Of a DNA stretch of 64,000 nucleotides, positions 20,436 through 29,702 are shown in pieces. The notes below the pieces were generated by a model, which worked only from the letters and a program-made list of their open reading frames with translations, was not told where the DNA came from and ran no database searches. A program made the translations under genes and the position numbers. This stretch comes from Orientia tsutsugamushi (lineage in GTDB: Bacteria > Pseudomonadota > Alphaproteobacteria > Rickettsiales > Rickettsiaceae): assembly GCF_900327275.1 (NCBI RefSeq), contig NZ_LS398548.1, forward strand, positions 1,798,001 to 1,862,000, read 5' to 3'. Numbering within the stretch: the stretch's first letter is position 1; each line of letters starts with the position of its first letter.

Positions 20436-21095
20436 TCATAGGGTACTTACTTCGCTAATTTTAAGCACAGTGTTTTCTTGCTCTATTATGGCTGGCACAG
20501 CTTGTATTTTAAACTTCATACTCAAAAAACCCAATTGATCGAAGAATACATGCCGGCCTAATAGATTGCTTAGTTCAATAGGATTTCCATTAACTAACAC
20601 TATCTTTCCTGGTCTTGATTTTGCCCAAGCAACCTGATCTTCATCATCTCCATCAATTAATATTAGTGGCTCACCCCAATATATCATCTCTAAAGGATTT
20701 ATTTTAGTTCCTCCCTTTACTATTATTATACCATTTTTTGTCTTAATGTCATCCTTTTGAACATAGGTAGAATCATATATTCGCGTTTTATTTTCAGTAG
20801 CTTTACTCAAATTTTTAACTGGTACTGGTCTCATGATTTTTTGCTTCACTTTTTCCTGAAATTCCAGCTGCATTTGGTTCAACAATCCACTTTTTGATGC
20901 AGCATTAAGTTTAGCCATAATCACTTCTAGTAATGATTCCTCAATGATTGGAAAAACATGCCCTCTAGTACCATAATCCTTAATCTCAATACCTATATCA
21001 GCATTTAATAAATTGGCCCTTATATCGCTTACTTGATAAGCAACAGCAAATAAAGCAAAGAATGTGCCTATACAAATTACTACTCCTTGCTTCAT
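20436..21095 (-). CDS. traW: TraW, periplasmic pilus assembly protein
   Basis: 219 residues with a signal segment (residues 5-22) and the TraW pattern DYGTRGHVFPIIEESLLEVI and YWGEPLILIDGDDEDQVAW, ending VFFDQLGFLSMKFKIQAVPA, the thioredoxin-like part. It overlaps the traC stop by 4 bases (ATGA), so it is coupled to traC. In F, TraW is required for pilus assembly with TrbC. Intact here; missing from copy B. Confidence 0.9.
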   Translation of the reverse strand: MKQGVVICIGTFFALFAVAYQVSDIRANLLNADIGIEIKDYGTRGHVFPIIEESLLEVIMAKLNAASKSGLLNQMQLEFQEKVKQKIMRPVPVKNLSKATENKTRIYDSTYVQKDDIKTKNGIIIVKGGTKINPLEMIYWGEPLILIDGDDEDQVAWAKSRPGKIVLVNGNPIELSNLLGRHVFFDQLGFLSMKFKIQAVPAIIEQENTVLKISEVSTL

Positions 21096-22357
21096 GGAAT
21101 TATTTTCCGCTCTCTTATCACATAATTAATTGCCTCACTGACATTCATCCCTTTAGCCATATGATCTTCTATAGCTTGATAATCTCTAGCATTCGTCGAA
21201 GTTAACAGCAGAGTAAATGGATCAATCATTAATCTGCCTACAACACCTGAAACATTAGGGCTATAAATAGCTATTTCGCTATAATACGGAGGATTTGAAT
21301 GTACAGATTGCAGCAAATTCAGCTTCCAATCCTCATCAACAAACCCTGCAAGCTTTGGATTAGCTCTCATTGCCTTAAACGATTCCGAGTTTTGCTTCAA
21401 AATTATCTTATGTGATGAATTCTCAAATGCTTTTTCAGATGCGGAACCCTCTTGACGAAAGTAATCCGTGAGTTGCTGAGTAGCTAAAGCAATCGATCCA
21501 TTATATTTTCGAGCTATTCTTCCAGCTTCTTCAATAAACTCTCCTGAACGCTTTCCAGCTAAGAGTTTCCAGGCTTCATCTATCATAATTAAAAATGGTC
21601 TACTTCTATCTCCTTTAACCATTGTTTGATTAATATGAACAATCATAATCTGTACAATCACAGCTAATAGCTCTGGTACAGAGCGTAGATGATCAGTTTC
21701 AATTACCACAATATCAGAGTTTAGAGATAATTGCGCCTTACCGCTAAAAAATCTTCCATGTTGACCATCTTTAGTAAAAGGAAAGAGCATATTTCCAAGC
21801 TCTTTAGCATATGATTCTTCTCTATTTGATAACCAGTCTGCAATATCGGTAATTTCAGCTTTAGCTCCCTTATTTTGCCAGACTGATATCAAAGCTCTCT
21901 GCAACATCGGTTGTTGCAAATCACTTGTTCCATACTGTGGAGCTGCCATAGTAGCTAAAATAGACGGAAAGTTAGATAAAAAATCTGATCTAGCCTCTAT
22001 AGACTTTGCACTATCATCCTCTGGCACCTCTGAAAATGGATTAATAGATATAGGATTTTTCATGTCAAATTCTATGTAGCTACCGCCTAGAATCAAACAT
22101 GTACGCTTAAATGATCTTCCATAATCAAGAACAAAAACCTTACCACCAACTCCTAGAACCGATAGCATTAATTCTTGCATAAAAACAGATTTTCCAGACC
22201 CTGGAACTCCAGCTATACAAAGGTTAAAGTTCTCATTTGGAGCTACCCCATGCTTATTTAATGCAGGTAATAAAGCTCCACCAAAAGGTGACCAATACAT
22301 TATTTGTCCTCGTATACCAGCTAGTAACATACCTTGAGAGCTTAAATCACTTTCCAT
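21092..22357 (-). CDS. traC: TraC ATPase, C-terminal piece
   Basis: 421 residues carrying the VirB4-like ATPase core: Walker A GVPGSGKS at 50-57, Walker B FLIMIDE at 255-261, and ATQQLTDYF after it. TraC energises pilus assembly at the inner face of the channel. The start ATG at 22357 is artificial. The upstream frame reads QTAGVGVALSSLGQGIK and then IIGEWK before a one-base break near 22355. A larger internal deletion separates this from the N-terminal piece, so traC is a pseudogene in copy A despite an intact ATPase core. Confidence 0.85.
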   Translation of the reverse strand: MESDLSSQGMLLAGIRGQIMYWSPFGGALLPALNKHGVAPNENFNLCIAGVPGSGKSVFMQELMLSVLGVGGKVFVLDYGRSFKRTCLILGGSYIEFDMKNPISINPFSEVPEDDSAKSIEARSDFLSNFPSILATMAAPQYGTSDLQQPMLQRALISVWQNKGAKAEITDIADWLSNREESYAKELGNMLFPFTKDGQHGRFFSGKAQLSLNSDIVVIETDHLRSVPELLAVIVQIMIVHINQTMVKGDRSRPFLIMIDEAWKLLAGKRSGEFIEEAGRIARKYNGSIALATQQLTDYFRQEGSASEKAFENSSHKIILKQNSESFKAMRANPKLAGFVDEDWKLNLLQSVHSNPPYYSEIAIYSPNVSGVVGRLMIDPFTLLLTSTNARDYQAIEDHMAKGMNVSEAINYVIRERKIIP

Positions 22358-23146
22358 TCACCAATGATTGGTAATAATACTTTACTCTCTACAGAAACAG
22401 TTTTTATGCCTTGACCTAAGCTAGAAAGCGCTACTCCAACTCCTGCTGTTTGCAGATAATTTTCACTCTGCAGGCCTCTTTCTTGCTTCTAAGCTGATAA
22501 ATATTTGATCATCATTTACATTTACACAATCATCATTCTCAAATAACGAAAAATCTCCACTTAGAATTTGTTCAGACAATATTTCATACTGGTTAATATT
22601 TGAATGTTCTTCTTCAGGCCAGCCAAATATTACTCTCAAAAACTTTAATAATTGCTGTGCATTCACATTTTCAGTACTTAATCCAATGGACCTAAACGTA
22701 TCTTTTAAAGCATCTCGTCTGCGAATCATATCATCGATATTTGCATTTAAATTAGGTATAGTAACTGAAATTAACAATACTACATCCTTTATAGAACCTA
22801 TTTTTTGAGCTTGATCACGTAAAAATTCTGTTCTTTTATTAGCTAACTCAATAAATATCTCTCCTTTACGATATGACTGCCAGTTGCTTAAAAAATTCTC
22901 TATATTATTACTATCAAGCATCAAGACTTGAAGGCTACTTTCACCAGGTAAATTTTCATCGCTTTTCAGAAATTCAGCAATTTCATTTTGAGCAGAAACA
23001 CTAGCTTCAGCCAATGGCCATGCAAGCAATACAAAACCTATTGAACCACGATTAAAGAATAGCTGAGTCTCATCATCATATGATTCATAGACAAAGTGTT
23101 TAGAAAATCTTTCTCGATCAAAATCCTTATGTATGCTTGCGTTCAC
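22358..23146 (-). pseudogene. traC: TraC, N-terminal piece and broken junction
   Basis: The frame from 23218 to 22463 is TraC N-terminal. The likely native start is a GTG at 23146 (then NASIHKDFDRERF), giving a short overlap with the traV end, as in copy B (start 47113). It reads to RKRPAE and stops at 22463, where copy B continues WKLSAMDLFLGNEM. About 100 bp further down, TraC sequence resumes in another frame, so a segment was lost. The N-terminal region contacts the channel. Confidence 0.8.
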
Positions 23147-23456
23147 CTTGACTCTGTTTTGATTTAAATAAATTAATAAGATATTTTTTTGGTTTTTTCG
23201 GCGACTTGTTAACAACATCTACGCCTTGAACTGCTTTAGCTTGCCTGTAGCATAGAATACAACGTCTTTTTGATTTAGTTTTGGATGTTTCAACTTTCTC
23301 AAGATTATCAATATCAAAAGCGCCTTGAGCAACCATATTCTTTATTTCGTATAAAGACTTACATTTTAGCCCTTTAGGAATTTTACAATCAAAAGTACTT
23401 CTGTAAAAGAAACTGGTTAGGCTCATACAGCACAATAGCAATAATAAAAACTTCAT
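23127..23456 (-). CDS. traV: TraV, outer-membrane core lipoprotein
   Basis: 109 residues: signal peptide MKFLLLLLCCMSL with Cys residues for lipidation, then the TraV signature CKIPKGLKCKSLYEI and a second Cys pair (CILCYRQAK). TraV forms the outer ring of the F-type core complex with TraB and TraK. It starts at the end of traB and overlaps traC. Slightly short for TraV but apparently intact; copy B at 47094-47423 is nearly identical. Confidence 0.85.
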   Translation of the reverse strand: MKFLLLLLCCMSLTSFFYRSTFDCKIPKGLKCKSLYEIKNMVAQGAFDIDNLEKVETSKTKSKRRCILCYRQAKAVQGVDVVNKSPKKPKKYLINLFKSKQSQGERKHT

Positions 23457-24091
23457 TATAAATACTCCTCTAACTTTTGTGATTGATCGAATTTATTATG
23501 CAAATTAACTTTTTCATTGTTAGTTGATTGTGAATAAGTTAAATTATGTGGCTTCTTCTTGTGCTCAAGTAAGTCAAAACCTTTTTTAAATACAACATCG
23601 ATGACTCTACCTGACGCAATAAGAACGACTGGGCTCATAGAATCAGCTCGTTTTATAGCAAAATCAGCTAGCTTATCAAAAGCATTGCTAGCTCCAGCGT
23701 AAGCTCCAGACTGAAGCGCATCTCCAATCTGAAACTCTTGTTGTTGGCCTCCAGCTACTAGGTTTAAAGTTGGTAGCATATCAGGTTTAATAGCCTTAGA
23801 TTGCAGAAACTTAGCTATACTGCTAAATACTCCATTTAATGCAGCCATGCCTGCTATGTTAGACGATTTATCCACCACGATTCCTTTAATTCCAGAACGT
23901 CCGTCTTCGCCTATCAACCAGCCTTCTACCTTTTTCTCGATAATATCTCCTTGGTTATTGACTACTGAAAGAGTTTCGATGCGACATTTAGCTCTCTCTG
24001 AGGACATCTCTCCGTTACAGGATCCAATTAAAATTGCCTTTTTGATTTGATCAGTTTTATATTTATCATAAAGAATTGCTGTATCAAGCAA
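23456..24091 (-). CDS. traB: TraB, C-terminal piece (VirB10-like)
   Basis: 211 residues. Native sequence starts further upstream in this frame, with VTSGSSARAVLLIEVVVGTG visible before the ATG at 24091, and continues through GSCNGEMSSERAKCRIETL and GWLIGEDGRSGIKG. TraB is the VirB10-like protein spanning both membranes that links TraC and the coupling protein to the outer ring. It is broken from the N-terminal piece at a run of eight A residues near 24204-24211. Confidence 0.85.
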   Translation of the reverse strand: MLDTAILYDKYKTDQIKKAILIGSCNGEMSSERAKCRIETLSVVNNQGDIIEKKVEGWLIGEDGRSGIKGIVVDKSSNIAGMAALNGVFSSIAKFLQSKAIKPDMLPTLNLVAGGQQQEFQIGDALQSGAYAGASNAFDKLADFAIKRADSMSPVVLIASGRVIDVVFKKGFDLLEHKKKPHNLTYSQSTNNEKVNLHNKFDQSQKLEEYL

Positions 24092-24138
24092 CTGCAGAAC
24101 AATTGGTTCTGGTGATGAAGAGCTGTTTGTTCCTGTGC

Positions 24139-24783
24139 CTACAACGACTTCAATAAGTAGGACAGCTCTAGCAGAACTACCGCTAGTAACATAGTTCTCA
24201 ACATTTTTTTTGGCTCAGATTCAGCTCTCCTAAGATTGACAAATGATTGTACAGGAGCTTGCTCTGTTTTGTTATCATGTGGTGAATTTGAAATATGCTG
24301 ATTAAGATCAGAACTAAATTCATCACTATCATTATTATATAAACTCTGCTTAGGCTGATTCTCCAATATCTCAAGTTTTTGGTTAAAATTATTAATTTGG
24401 GCTGTAGTTTCTAAATATCTGCTTTCTATTGCACTTTCTAATCTATCTTTTAATGTTTTGACTTCACTGAGTATTTTCTCTATCCATTTTGCTCTCAAAT
24501 TTACAGCTTGTTCTACTTCAGAAATCGCTTCTCTTGACTCGCGATTTTCTGTAAAAGTTATAGATTCTTTCGTTTTACCACTTTCAGATAAAAAATATGA
24601 AACAACCATTATTGTTATTGTTATGCTTATAAAAGTTAAGGCAATTACTGGCTTTCTACGAATGATATTTGTTAATTCTGATAACTTGCTATTAGACCTA
24701 ACACCAGATTCAGCCTTTAGTTTGTCATTTAGCTCTAAATCTTCTTCTTTTGTATTATCATTGTCTGAATTATCCTGTCCCAC
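24139..24783 (-). CDS. traB: TraB, N-terminal piece
   Basis: 214 residues: acidic cytoplasmic start, one membrane segment (about 47-66), then a coiled coil (about 95-145) and a linker, the usual TraB order. The frame slips at an A8 run after RRAESEPKK; with one base shifted it continues into the 23456-24091 piece. The homopolymer could be a real mutation, a phase-variable tract or a sequencing error. Confidence 0.8.
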   Translation of the reverse strand: MGQDNSDNDNTKEEDLELNDKLKAESGVRSNSKLSELTNIIRRKPVIALTFISITITIMVVSYFLSESGKTKESITFTENRESREAISEVEQAVNLRAKWIEKILSEVKTLKDRLESAIESRYLETTAQINNFNQKLEILENQPKQSLYNNDSDEFSSDLNQHISNSPHDNKTEQAPVQSFVNLRRAESEPKKMLRTMLLAVVLLELSYLLKSL

Positions 24784-24825
24784 TATTCCTCCGATTTTTG
24801 AATGTTAATGTTTCTACCTTATCAA

Positions 24826-25152
24826 TTAATTTTCATACCACCGGCAATTCACTAGATAAAAGCCTAAAATAACACCAATTGCTACCATTACTCCTGCAAG
24901 CTTTATATTCCCTCGCGCTACAGCCCAAATCGATGATAAAATAGTTGCGCTTGATATACCTATTGTTTTTAGTTTTCCACTAAAAAGTCCGTCTATTTTA
25001 TTAAGCTGCCCTTCAAGAGTATCAGCTAATCCTGGCTCAAAAGAAAAAACACAAGCAGTAATTATAATTAACAGTCCTACAACTACATTATTCCACTGTA
25101 TTCCAAATGTAGGTTTTAGCATATTTAGTCGAGATTTTTGATATATGAACAT
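24826..25152 (-). CDS. pilin-like small membrane protein (VirB2/TrbC/TraA-pilin type)
   Basis: 108 residues with two hydrophobic segments (about 24-43 and 76-100) and a Gly/Ala-rich second half (ISSATILSSIWAVARGNIKLA, then GVMVAIGVILGFYLV), the build of VirB2-like pilins. It lies between traK and traB, whereas the F pilin precedes traL, so the location is unusual. The family assignment rests on topology and small size. It is missing from copy B, where traK is joined directly to traB. Confidence 0.55.
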   Translation of the reverse strand: MFIYQKSRLNMLKPTFGIQWNNVVVGLLIIITACVFSFEPGLADTLEGQLNKIDGLFSGKLKTIGISSATILSSIWAVARGNIKLAGVMVAIGVILGFYLVNCRWYEN

Positions 25153-25381
25153 TGTTATTGCTTATTAGTAAATTTTGCATTATTCTCCTAGTGCTAGTGA
25201 ATTCCACGTTGAATGAAATTTTACTTTGAAGAGAGTTTCAGATACCCTACCAGAACTTTAAGGCTTTGAAGTAAAAACTAGCATTTTAAGCCAGTTTTAT
25301 TTTTCCTTAGTATTTCTACTTTGTTTTTTAGAAGGTTTTGCTGTTAATTCTTTTGTATTAACATCATTACTGAACAAATTG
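25143..25381. repeat. direct repeat unit 1 (traK 3' end duplicate)
   Basis: Matches 25414-25655 with a few differences. It holds a second copy of the traK tail (SKKQ...TKKK region) and the leader of the pilin-like gene. It is followed at 25382-25413 by a snippet matching traE (GAAGACACATTTGAGCC type). The 25.15-25.56 kb gap is thus a recombination mosaic without its own gene. Confidence 0.8.
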
Positions 25382-25413
25382 GTGAAGACACATTTGAGCC
25401 TTTAACAAATTGC

Positions 25414-25655
25414 ATATGAACATTGTTATTGCTTATTAGTAAATTTTGCATTATTCTCCTAATGCTAGTTAATTCCATACCAGTGAAATTTTACTTTGAA
25501 GCGGTTTTAATTAATAATCTTTGTAGAACTTTAAGTCTTTGAAGTAAAAACTAGCATTTTAAGCCAGTTTTATTTTTTTCTTAGTATTTCTACTTTGTTT
25601 TTTAGAAGGTTTCGCTGTTAATTCTTTTGTATTAAGGTCATTACTGAACAAATTG
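25414..25655. repeat. direct repeat unit 2, overlapping traK 3' end
   Basis: Second unit of the ~240-bp direct repeat. Its right half is the actual 3' end of traK. Confidence 0.8.
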
Positions 25656-26047
25656 TTATTGTTTTGTTTTGAATTATCCTTTTCCTCTATTTTTGTAGCA
25701 GCATTAACAAGCATTATAGGGCTTGGAGTTTTTGGAGTAAAAGTTAACATTAAATCCTGAATTGTTTTGTATTCTCCTATTACTGTTAAATAAACCTTGT
25801 TTCCTTCTTCTCGTGGAACAATAAACAAAAATCCAGACTCATGAACTACAACTTCAGATGCATTTTGAGGGTACATAAAAATATCATTAATTTTTTCATC
25901 TTTAAGATTAATTCTTGTTGGCCCACTATCAGAAATCTCAAGCTTTAGTAAATTGTCAGCTTCTAACTCATATTCTACTGCATATATATTATTAACGTTT
26001 ACCAAAGCAATAAACCATATGATAAATCTCAAAAATCTAATACTCAT
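25559..26047 (-). CDS. traK: TraK, secretin-like outer-ring protein (short)
   Basis: 162 residues: signal peptide 1-23, then an N-terminal TraK domain with LKLEISDSGPTRINLKDEKI and VPREEGNKVYLTVIGEYKT. F TraK has about 240 residues; this one ends early with a Lys-rich tail (TKKKIKLA), as does copy B, so the short form predates the duplication. In the family it forms the outer-membrane ring with TraV and TraB. ATGA overlap with traE. Confidence 0.8.
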   Translation of the reverse strand: MSIRFLRFIIWFIALVNVNNIYAVEYELEADNLLKLEISDSGPTRINLKDEKINDIFMYPQNASEVVVHESGFLFIVPREEGNKVYLTVIGEYKTIQDLMLTFTPKTPSPIMLVNAATKIEEKDNSKQNNNNLFSNDLNTKELTAKPSKKQSRNTKKKIKLA

Positions 26048-26595
26048 TTTTTTATTCCATTCTCTTTAACACCAGTCAACAATAAAAGGTAATTAGGAGT
26101 TTGCTTGTAAGTCAAAAGGTAAGTCTTATCGACAGCTATATCTTTACTATCGCTAAACCAATAACGAAGCGTTCCACTAATTAATACTCCATCCTTTATC
26201 ACTTCAATCTTTTTTGGAAAAAAGACTGAAGATACATTTGAGCCTTTAACAAATTGCAAATGATCATGAAAAAATTTATTTAAAGATTCAGTATTACTAG
26301 ATGCCACTTTCATGTCTGCTATTTGTCTTTCTACCTCATTTGGAGAAGTAGTAAATAAGAGTTTCGTCACATAAATTGCCCATTCCTTTAAATAGGTTTC
26401 ATGGTAATTTTTTGATGAAACCATCATTTTACGATCAGGCTCCATTGCTGGAATTAATAACCACTTTTCTTCTTTGGTAATTGCAGCCATTATCGCAATT
26501 ATATTAGCTGCAGCTAGCAATATAGTTACTGAAAGTAAGCATTTATTATATTTAACCAGCTCTTGTATAGCATTTTGCTTAAAGAGATGATTCAT
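26044..26595 (-). CDS. traE: TraE, inner-membrane channel protein (VirB8-like)
   Basis: 183 residues: one N-terminal membrane segment (about 20-38), then the TraE periplasmic domain (YHETYLKEWAIYV, LRYWFSDSKDIAVDKTYLLT). Intact; overlaps the neighbours at both ends. TraE is the VirB8 counterpart in F-type systems. The copy B gene is frameshifted. Confidence 0.9.
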   Translation of the reverse strand: MNHLFKQNAIQELVKYNKCLLSVTILLAAANIIAIMAAITKEEKWLLIPAMEPDRKMMVSSKNYHETYLKEWAIYVTKLLFTTSPNEVERQIADMKVASSNTESLNKFFHDHLQFVKGSNVSSVFFPKKIEVIKDGVLISGTLRYWFSDSKDIAVDKTYLLTYKQTPNYLLLLTGVKENGIKK

Positions 26596-26930
26596 TATTT
26601 GCCAACTTTTTTGCCCAGCAATCTTGAATATCCTAATGGAGCTGGCAATAAACCTTTAGCTACTAAAAAACTTTTTAGCAAAAAATTCTCCGATACCTTC
26701 TTAAATTTCTTAAAGCAATAACATAGAGCAATTCCTCCAACCATAAATGCTAGGCCTAATTTAGCATGCCTGCTGTTTAGTAGTACAATTCCTGGAGCTA
26801 CTCCAGCTAGCACTACTCCCCATTCATCAATGCTCAAACCCATATACTTCAATGGCCTCGATAATGCCCAACATAATTTTTGATTTTGCATAATCACCTT
26901 TAGCCCCAATTGTAGCATGAGATTTCTCAT
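26595..26930 (-). CDS. traL: TraL, inner-membrane channel protein (VirB3-like)
   Basis: 111 residues as drawn from 26930; a start at the internal MQNQKLCWALSRPL is the likely native one and matches family length. It contains the TraL core YMGLSIDEWGVVLAGVAPG and two hydrophobic segments. First gene of the copy A tra operon, ending at the traE start. Confidence 0.85.
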   Translation of the reverse strand: MRNLMLQLGLKVIMQNQKLCWALSRPLKYMGLSIDEWGVVLAGVAPGIVLLNSRHAKLGLAFMVGGIALCYCFKKFKKVSENFLLKSFLVAKGLLPAPLGYSRLLGKKVGK

Positions 26931-27002
26931 TCTACTACTATAATGTTTAAATTAGCTAAATATCTTCAAACATAGATTTTACCTGCAATAATTAGTTTAC
27001 AT

Positions 27003-27033
27003 ACATGCATGCATGTGCGACATGAAGTCGCAC
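27003..27033. promoter_or_regulatory. palindrome plus hairpin between integrase and traL
   Basis: A palindrome ACATGCATGCATGT (27003-27016) runs into a perfect 7-bp-stem hairpin GTGCGAC-ATGAA-GTCGCAC (27015-27033). It lies in the 130-bp gap upstream of traL and downstream of the integrase, so it could be a terminator or an operator for tra. Copy B lacks it. Confidence 0.45.
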
Positions 27034-27059
27034 TATTCTTACCACAACGTTTATATCAG

Positions 27060-28291
27060 TCAGATAGTATTATAAATATTATAATTTTCAGCACATTCCC
27101 TAATTATTTTTGTAGCCTTAGACATATACTGTCGCACTAACTCCATACAAGCTATAGTATAATGCATTGTTGAGTTTGAATTCATATGATTCAATGCTGC
27201 ACGAATTATATAATGACCTGCACCTATATCTGACAGACAACTTGCAAACGTCCTTCTTAGATCGTGTATCTTGAAATTTTTTATGCAAGCCTTTTTACAA
27301 ATCCTATTCCATGCTTCATATGGCTGTTCTAAGTGTCCGCTTTTGCTATTATCACTTGGTAGCACCCATTTACTTGTAGATGTTAATTTCCTTGCTTGCA
27401 ATATTTTTATCATCTCATTTGTTAATGGTATATTTTGCGCCTTTCCGTTCTTAGTTTTTGGTATATGCCATATTTTTCTTACAAAATCTATATTGTCCCA
27501 TTCCATCTCCAACACATTACTTTTTCTAGCTCCAGTATATAACCCTAATAATGCAAAATCTCTTATCAACGTATTTTTTTCTCCACATAATACTTGTAAA
27601 AATCTACCAATTTCATCGTAACTTAGACGTCTTTCTCTTGCTTGCAGTTTATGCAGCTCTATCCCTAGAGTAGGATTGTTTTCTATTAATCCCCATTTTT
27701 TTGCCTTATTAAATATAGTGCGTAAGGTTGCTAGCAATGCATTTGCTGTGGCATATTTTCCCTCTTTGCTGATATCATTGAATATTTGTTCAATATCATT
27801 ACTTTTAATATCACTTATCTTTTTTAAAATAACAGTTTCCCATAATTATGTATTCTTGCAGTATCTTTCTGCAAGTTTATAGTATATATTTTGGTATACT
27901 CTTCAATATACTTATAACACAGCTCTTTGAATGTAATCTCTTGTCTTTCTTTTATACGATTCTCATTTTCTTCTATCTGTTGTTAACATTTTACTTCTCT
28001 TGAATCTATTCCGTTCGCCATTAATGTCTTTAATTCTATTGCTTTTTTTGTAGCTTCTTTAATAGATACATATGGAAATTCTCCTATCCTTATTTTTAAA
28101 CTCTGGTTTTTAAATTTTTGTTCTAAAACCCATGTTTTTCTTACTCTTCCTCCACAGACTACACATGAGATTTTCAGTTTAAGTCCTATTATATATGGAT
28201 GGTGGATAATTAATAATTTTTCTCCCTTAGGAATTTTAATGTTATTTAATGACCGCTTTGTAAACTTTGATGATGATGATATTAAAGGCAT
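27060..28291 (-). pseudogene. int: tyrosine integrase of RAGE copy A, three-piece pseudogene
   Basis: N-terminal arm-binding piece at 27983-28291 (MPLISSSSKFTKRSLNNIKI start, ends at TAA in REVKC). A middle stretch (KERQEITFKELCYKYIEEY) follows in the same frame after that stop, then the frame shifts near 27843. The catalytic piece is 27060-27737. It contains GLYTGARKSNVLEMEW (first Arg), HDLRRTFAS (His and second Arg), LNHMNSNSTMHY (Tyr). The family excises and inserts integrative elements at att sites. With a stop and a frameshift it is dead, so copy A could move only in trans. Confidence 0.85.
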
Positions 28292-28677
28292 AATTACCCC
28301 ACATAATATTAATGTTGATATTATTAATATATATTACGTTTTATTAAACATTTGATATAAATTATGCTTTTTTTGATATCAAATTTTTTATACTAATTTG
28401 TTCATAATACATATAACTTGAAAATCACTTATCAATCCCAGGTTGTATATATTTTTCGATCATTAGATTAACCTCTAGATTGAAAACTGGCCCACAATTT
28501 CCTAAATTTTCTTTCAACCTCCTTTCAACCTTTTGCTTTAATTTTTTTGTTATATTGACAAATATTGCAAATATGTTTATAGTTAAGGTTGAAGCTTGAT
28601 TAAAAATATTAATAAAAGTTAACACAAGTTAATAGTAGGTTCTATAAAGTGTAGAAGTTAATAAAAATTAACTTTTC

Positions 28678-28859
28678 TTCTTCCTTATACTTGCTCTGCC
28701 TTTGCACCTTTACCTATAGAATATCTTATTAATAAAAAGATATTTATTAAGGCTCTAACAAGCTTTGCGAATAGCTATATCAAATCAAATTTTAAGCTCA
28801 TTCTAGAGCGTGCTTTTGAAGCTCAAGGGTTTTCGTTTGAATTAGTTCAGTGTAAGTAA
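28678..28859 (+). other. C-terminal fragment of an unrecognised gene
   Basis: An open frame ending at TAA 28857-28859 encodes APLPIEYLINKKIFIKALTS and FKLILERAFEAQGFSFELVQ. It has no good start, so it may be the end of a gene truncated by RAGE insertion. The rest of 28292-28870 shows no convincing gene. Confidence 0.3.
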
Positions 28860-28875
28860 ACTTAAGGGTAATATG

Positions 28876-29089
28876 AATGAAAAAATGCTTGTCCAAAAAA
28901 AAATTACAGCAAAATTTTACTCATTAACACCAGAGATATGCAACTCAAGATTGGTTTTTGGCATCGTGATAACTGAATTCAAAAAAATTATAATTTAATT
29001 TGCTTCTTTTCCAGTTTTTATCTGGGATTGGAGTATACAAAAAGTTTAAATTATGGTATAATTTATTAATAACTATTTAGAGGTGGAAA
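28876..29089 (+). promoter_or_regulatory. shared leader/promoter of the HD gene (copy 1)
   Basis: Almost identical to 51271-51483 and partly to 33785-33885, always just before an HD-domain gene. It contains -35 TATACA (29034-29039), 17-base spacer, -10 TATAAT (29057-29062) and AGAGGTGG before the ATG. The first 120 bp could encode a ~41-residue peptide starting MNEKMLVQKKITAKFY, but the frame is lost in the second copy. Confidence 0.65.
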
Positions 29090-29665
29090 ATGATAGATTT
29101 TTATAGTGAGAGCTTAATAAATAAGCTGTTCAGAACCAACATAAGATTTAACACCAACATTGATCTTGATAAAGTTGAAAGAGCAATAAAATATGCTAAA
29201 AAATATCATGGCCAGCAAAAGAGAGATACTGGAGAACTCTACTACACACATCCATTAGAAGTAGCCTACATGGTATCAGACTACAGCTTTGAAACAGATA
29301 CAATTATTACTGCAACACTACATGATACACTTGAAGACACAAAACTAACTAAAGAAAGAATAAGGTACGAATTTGGCGCTAATATTGCAGAACAGGTTTC
29401 AGACCTTACCAGAGTTAGGGATAATAAGAAAATCAGTGCTATGGAAATGATACAAATATTACGCAGCCAAAATAAAACAGAACTATTACTGATCAAACTT
29501 TTTGATAGATTCCATAATATTACAACTATATTCATCAAACCTCCTCACAAAAGGCAAGAAATAATATTTGAAACTCAGCAAGAATTTATAGCTCTTGCTG
29601 AATACCTTAAACTACCAGAGATTGGAGAACGCTTAAGCGAATATTGTAAACTTCATGCTAGTTAA
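29090..29665 (+). CDS. SpoT/RelA-like HD hydrolase domain protein
   Basis: 191 residues covering only the hydrolase (HD) domain of a RelA/SpoT homologue. Metal ligands are visible: H40 in KKYHGQQKRDTGE, H54 in THPLEVA, H78-D79 in LHDTLEDT, and an Asp in KLFDRFHN. The synthetase and regulatory domains are absent, so if active it would only degrade (p)ppGpp, like a small alarmone hydrolase. It has a good promoter and ribosome site and is followed by an ankyrin gene. Paralogues: 33886-34461 (intact) and 51484-51804 (truncated). SpoT fragments are known RAGE cargo. Confidence 0.85.
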   Translation: MIDFYSESLINKLFRTNIRFNTNIDLDKVERAIKYAKKYHGQQKRDTGELYYTHPLEVAYMVSDYSFETDTIITATLHDTLEDTKLTKERIRYEFGANIAEQVSDLTRVRDNKKISAMEMIQILRSQNKTELLLIKLFDRFHNITTIFIKPPHKRQEIIFETQQEFIALAEYLKLPEIGERLSEYCKLHAS

Positions 29666-29702
29666 AATGTAGCAAATAATTGAGAATGAAGCGATTAAAT
29701 AT

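Noticed and set aside
27015-27033. Hairpin GTGCGACATGAAGTCGCAC resembling the group II intron 5' end, taken as an intron fragment
   Set aside because: Only about 18 bases match and both are self-complementary; chance or an independent hairpin is as likely.
28425-28625. 66-codon minus-strand frame upstream of the copy A integrase
   Set aside because: No recognisable motif, poor start context and AT-rich composition; chance frame more likely.
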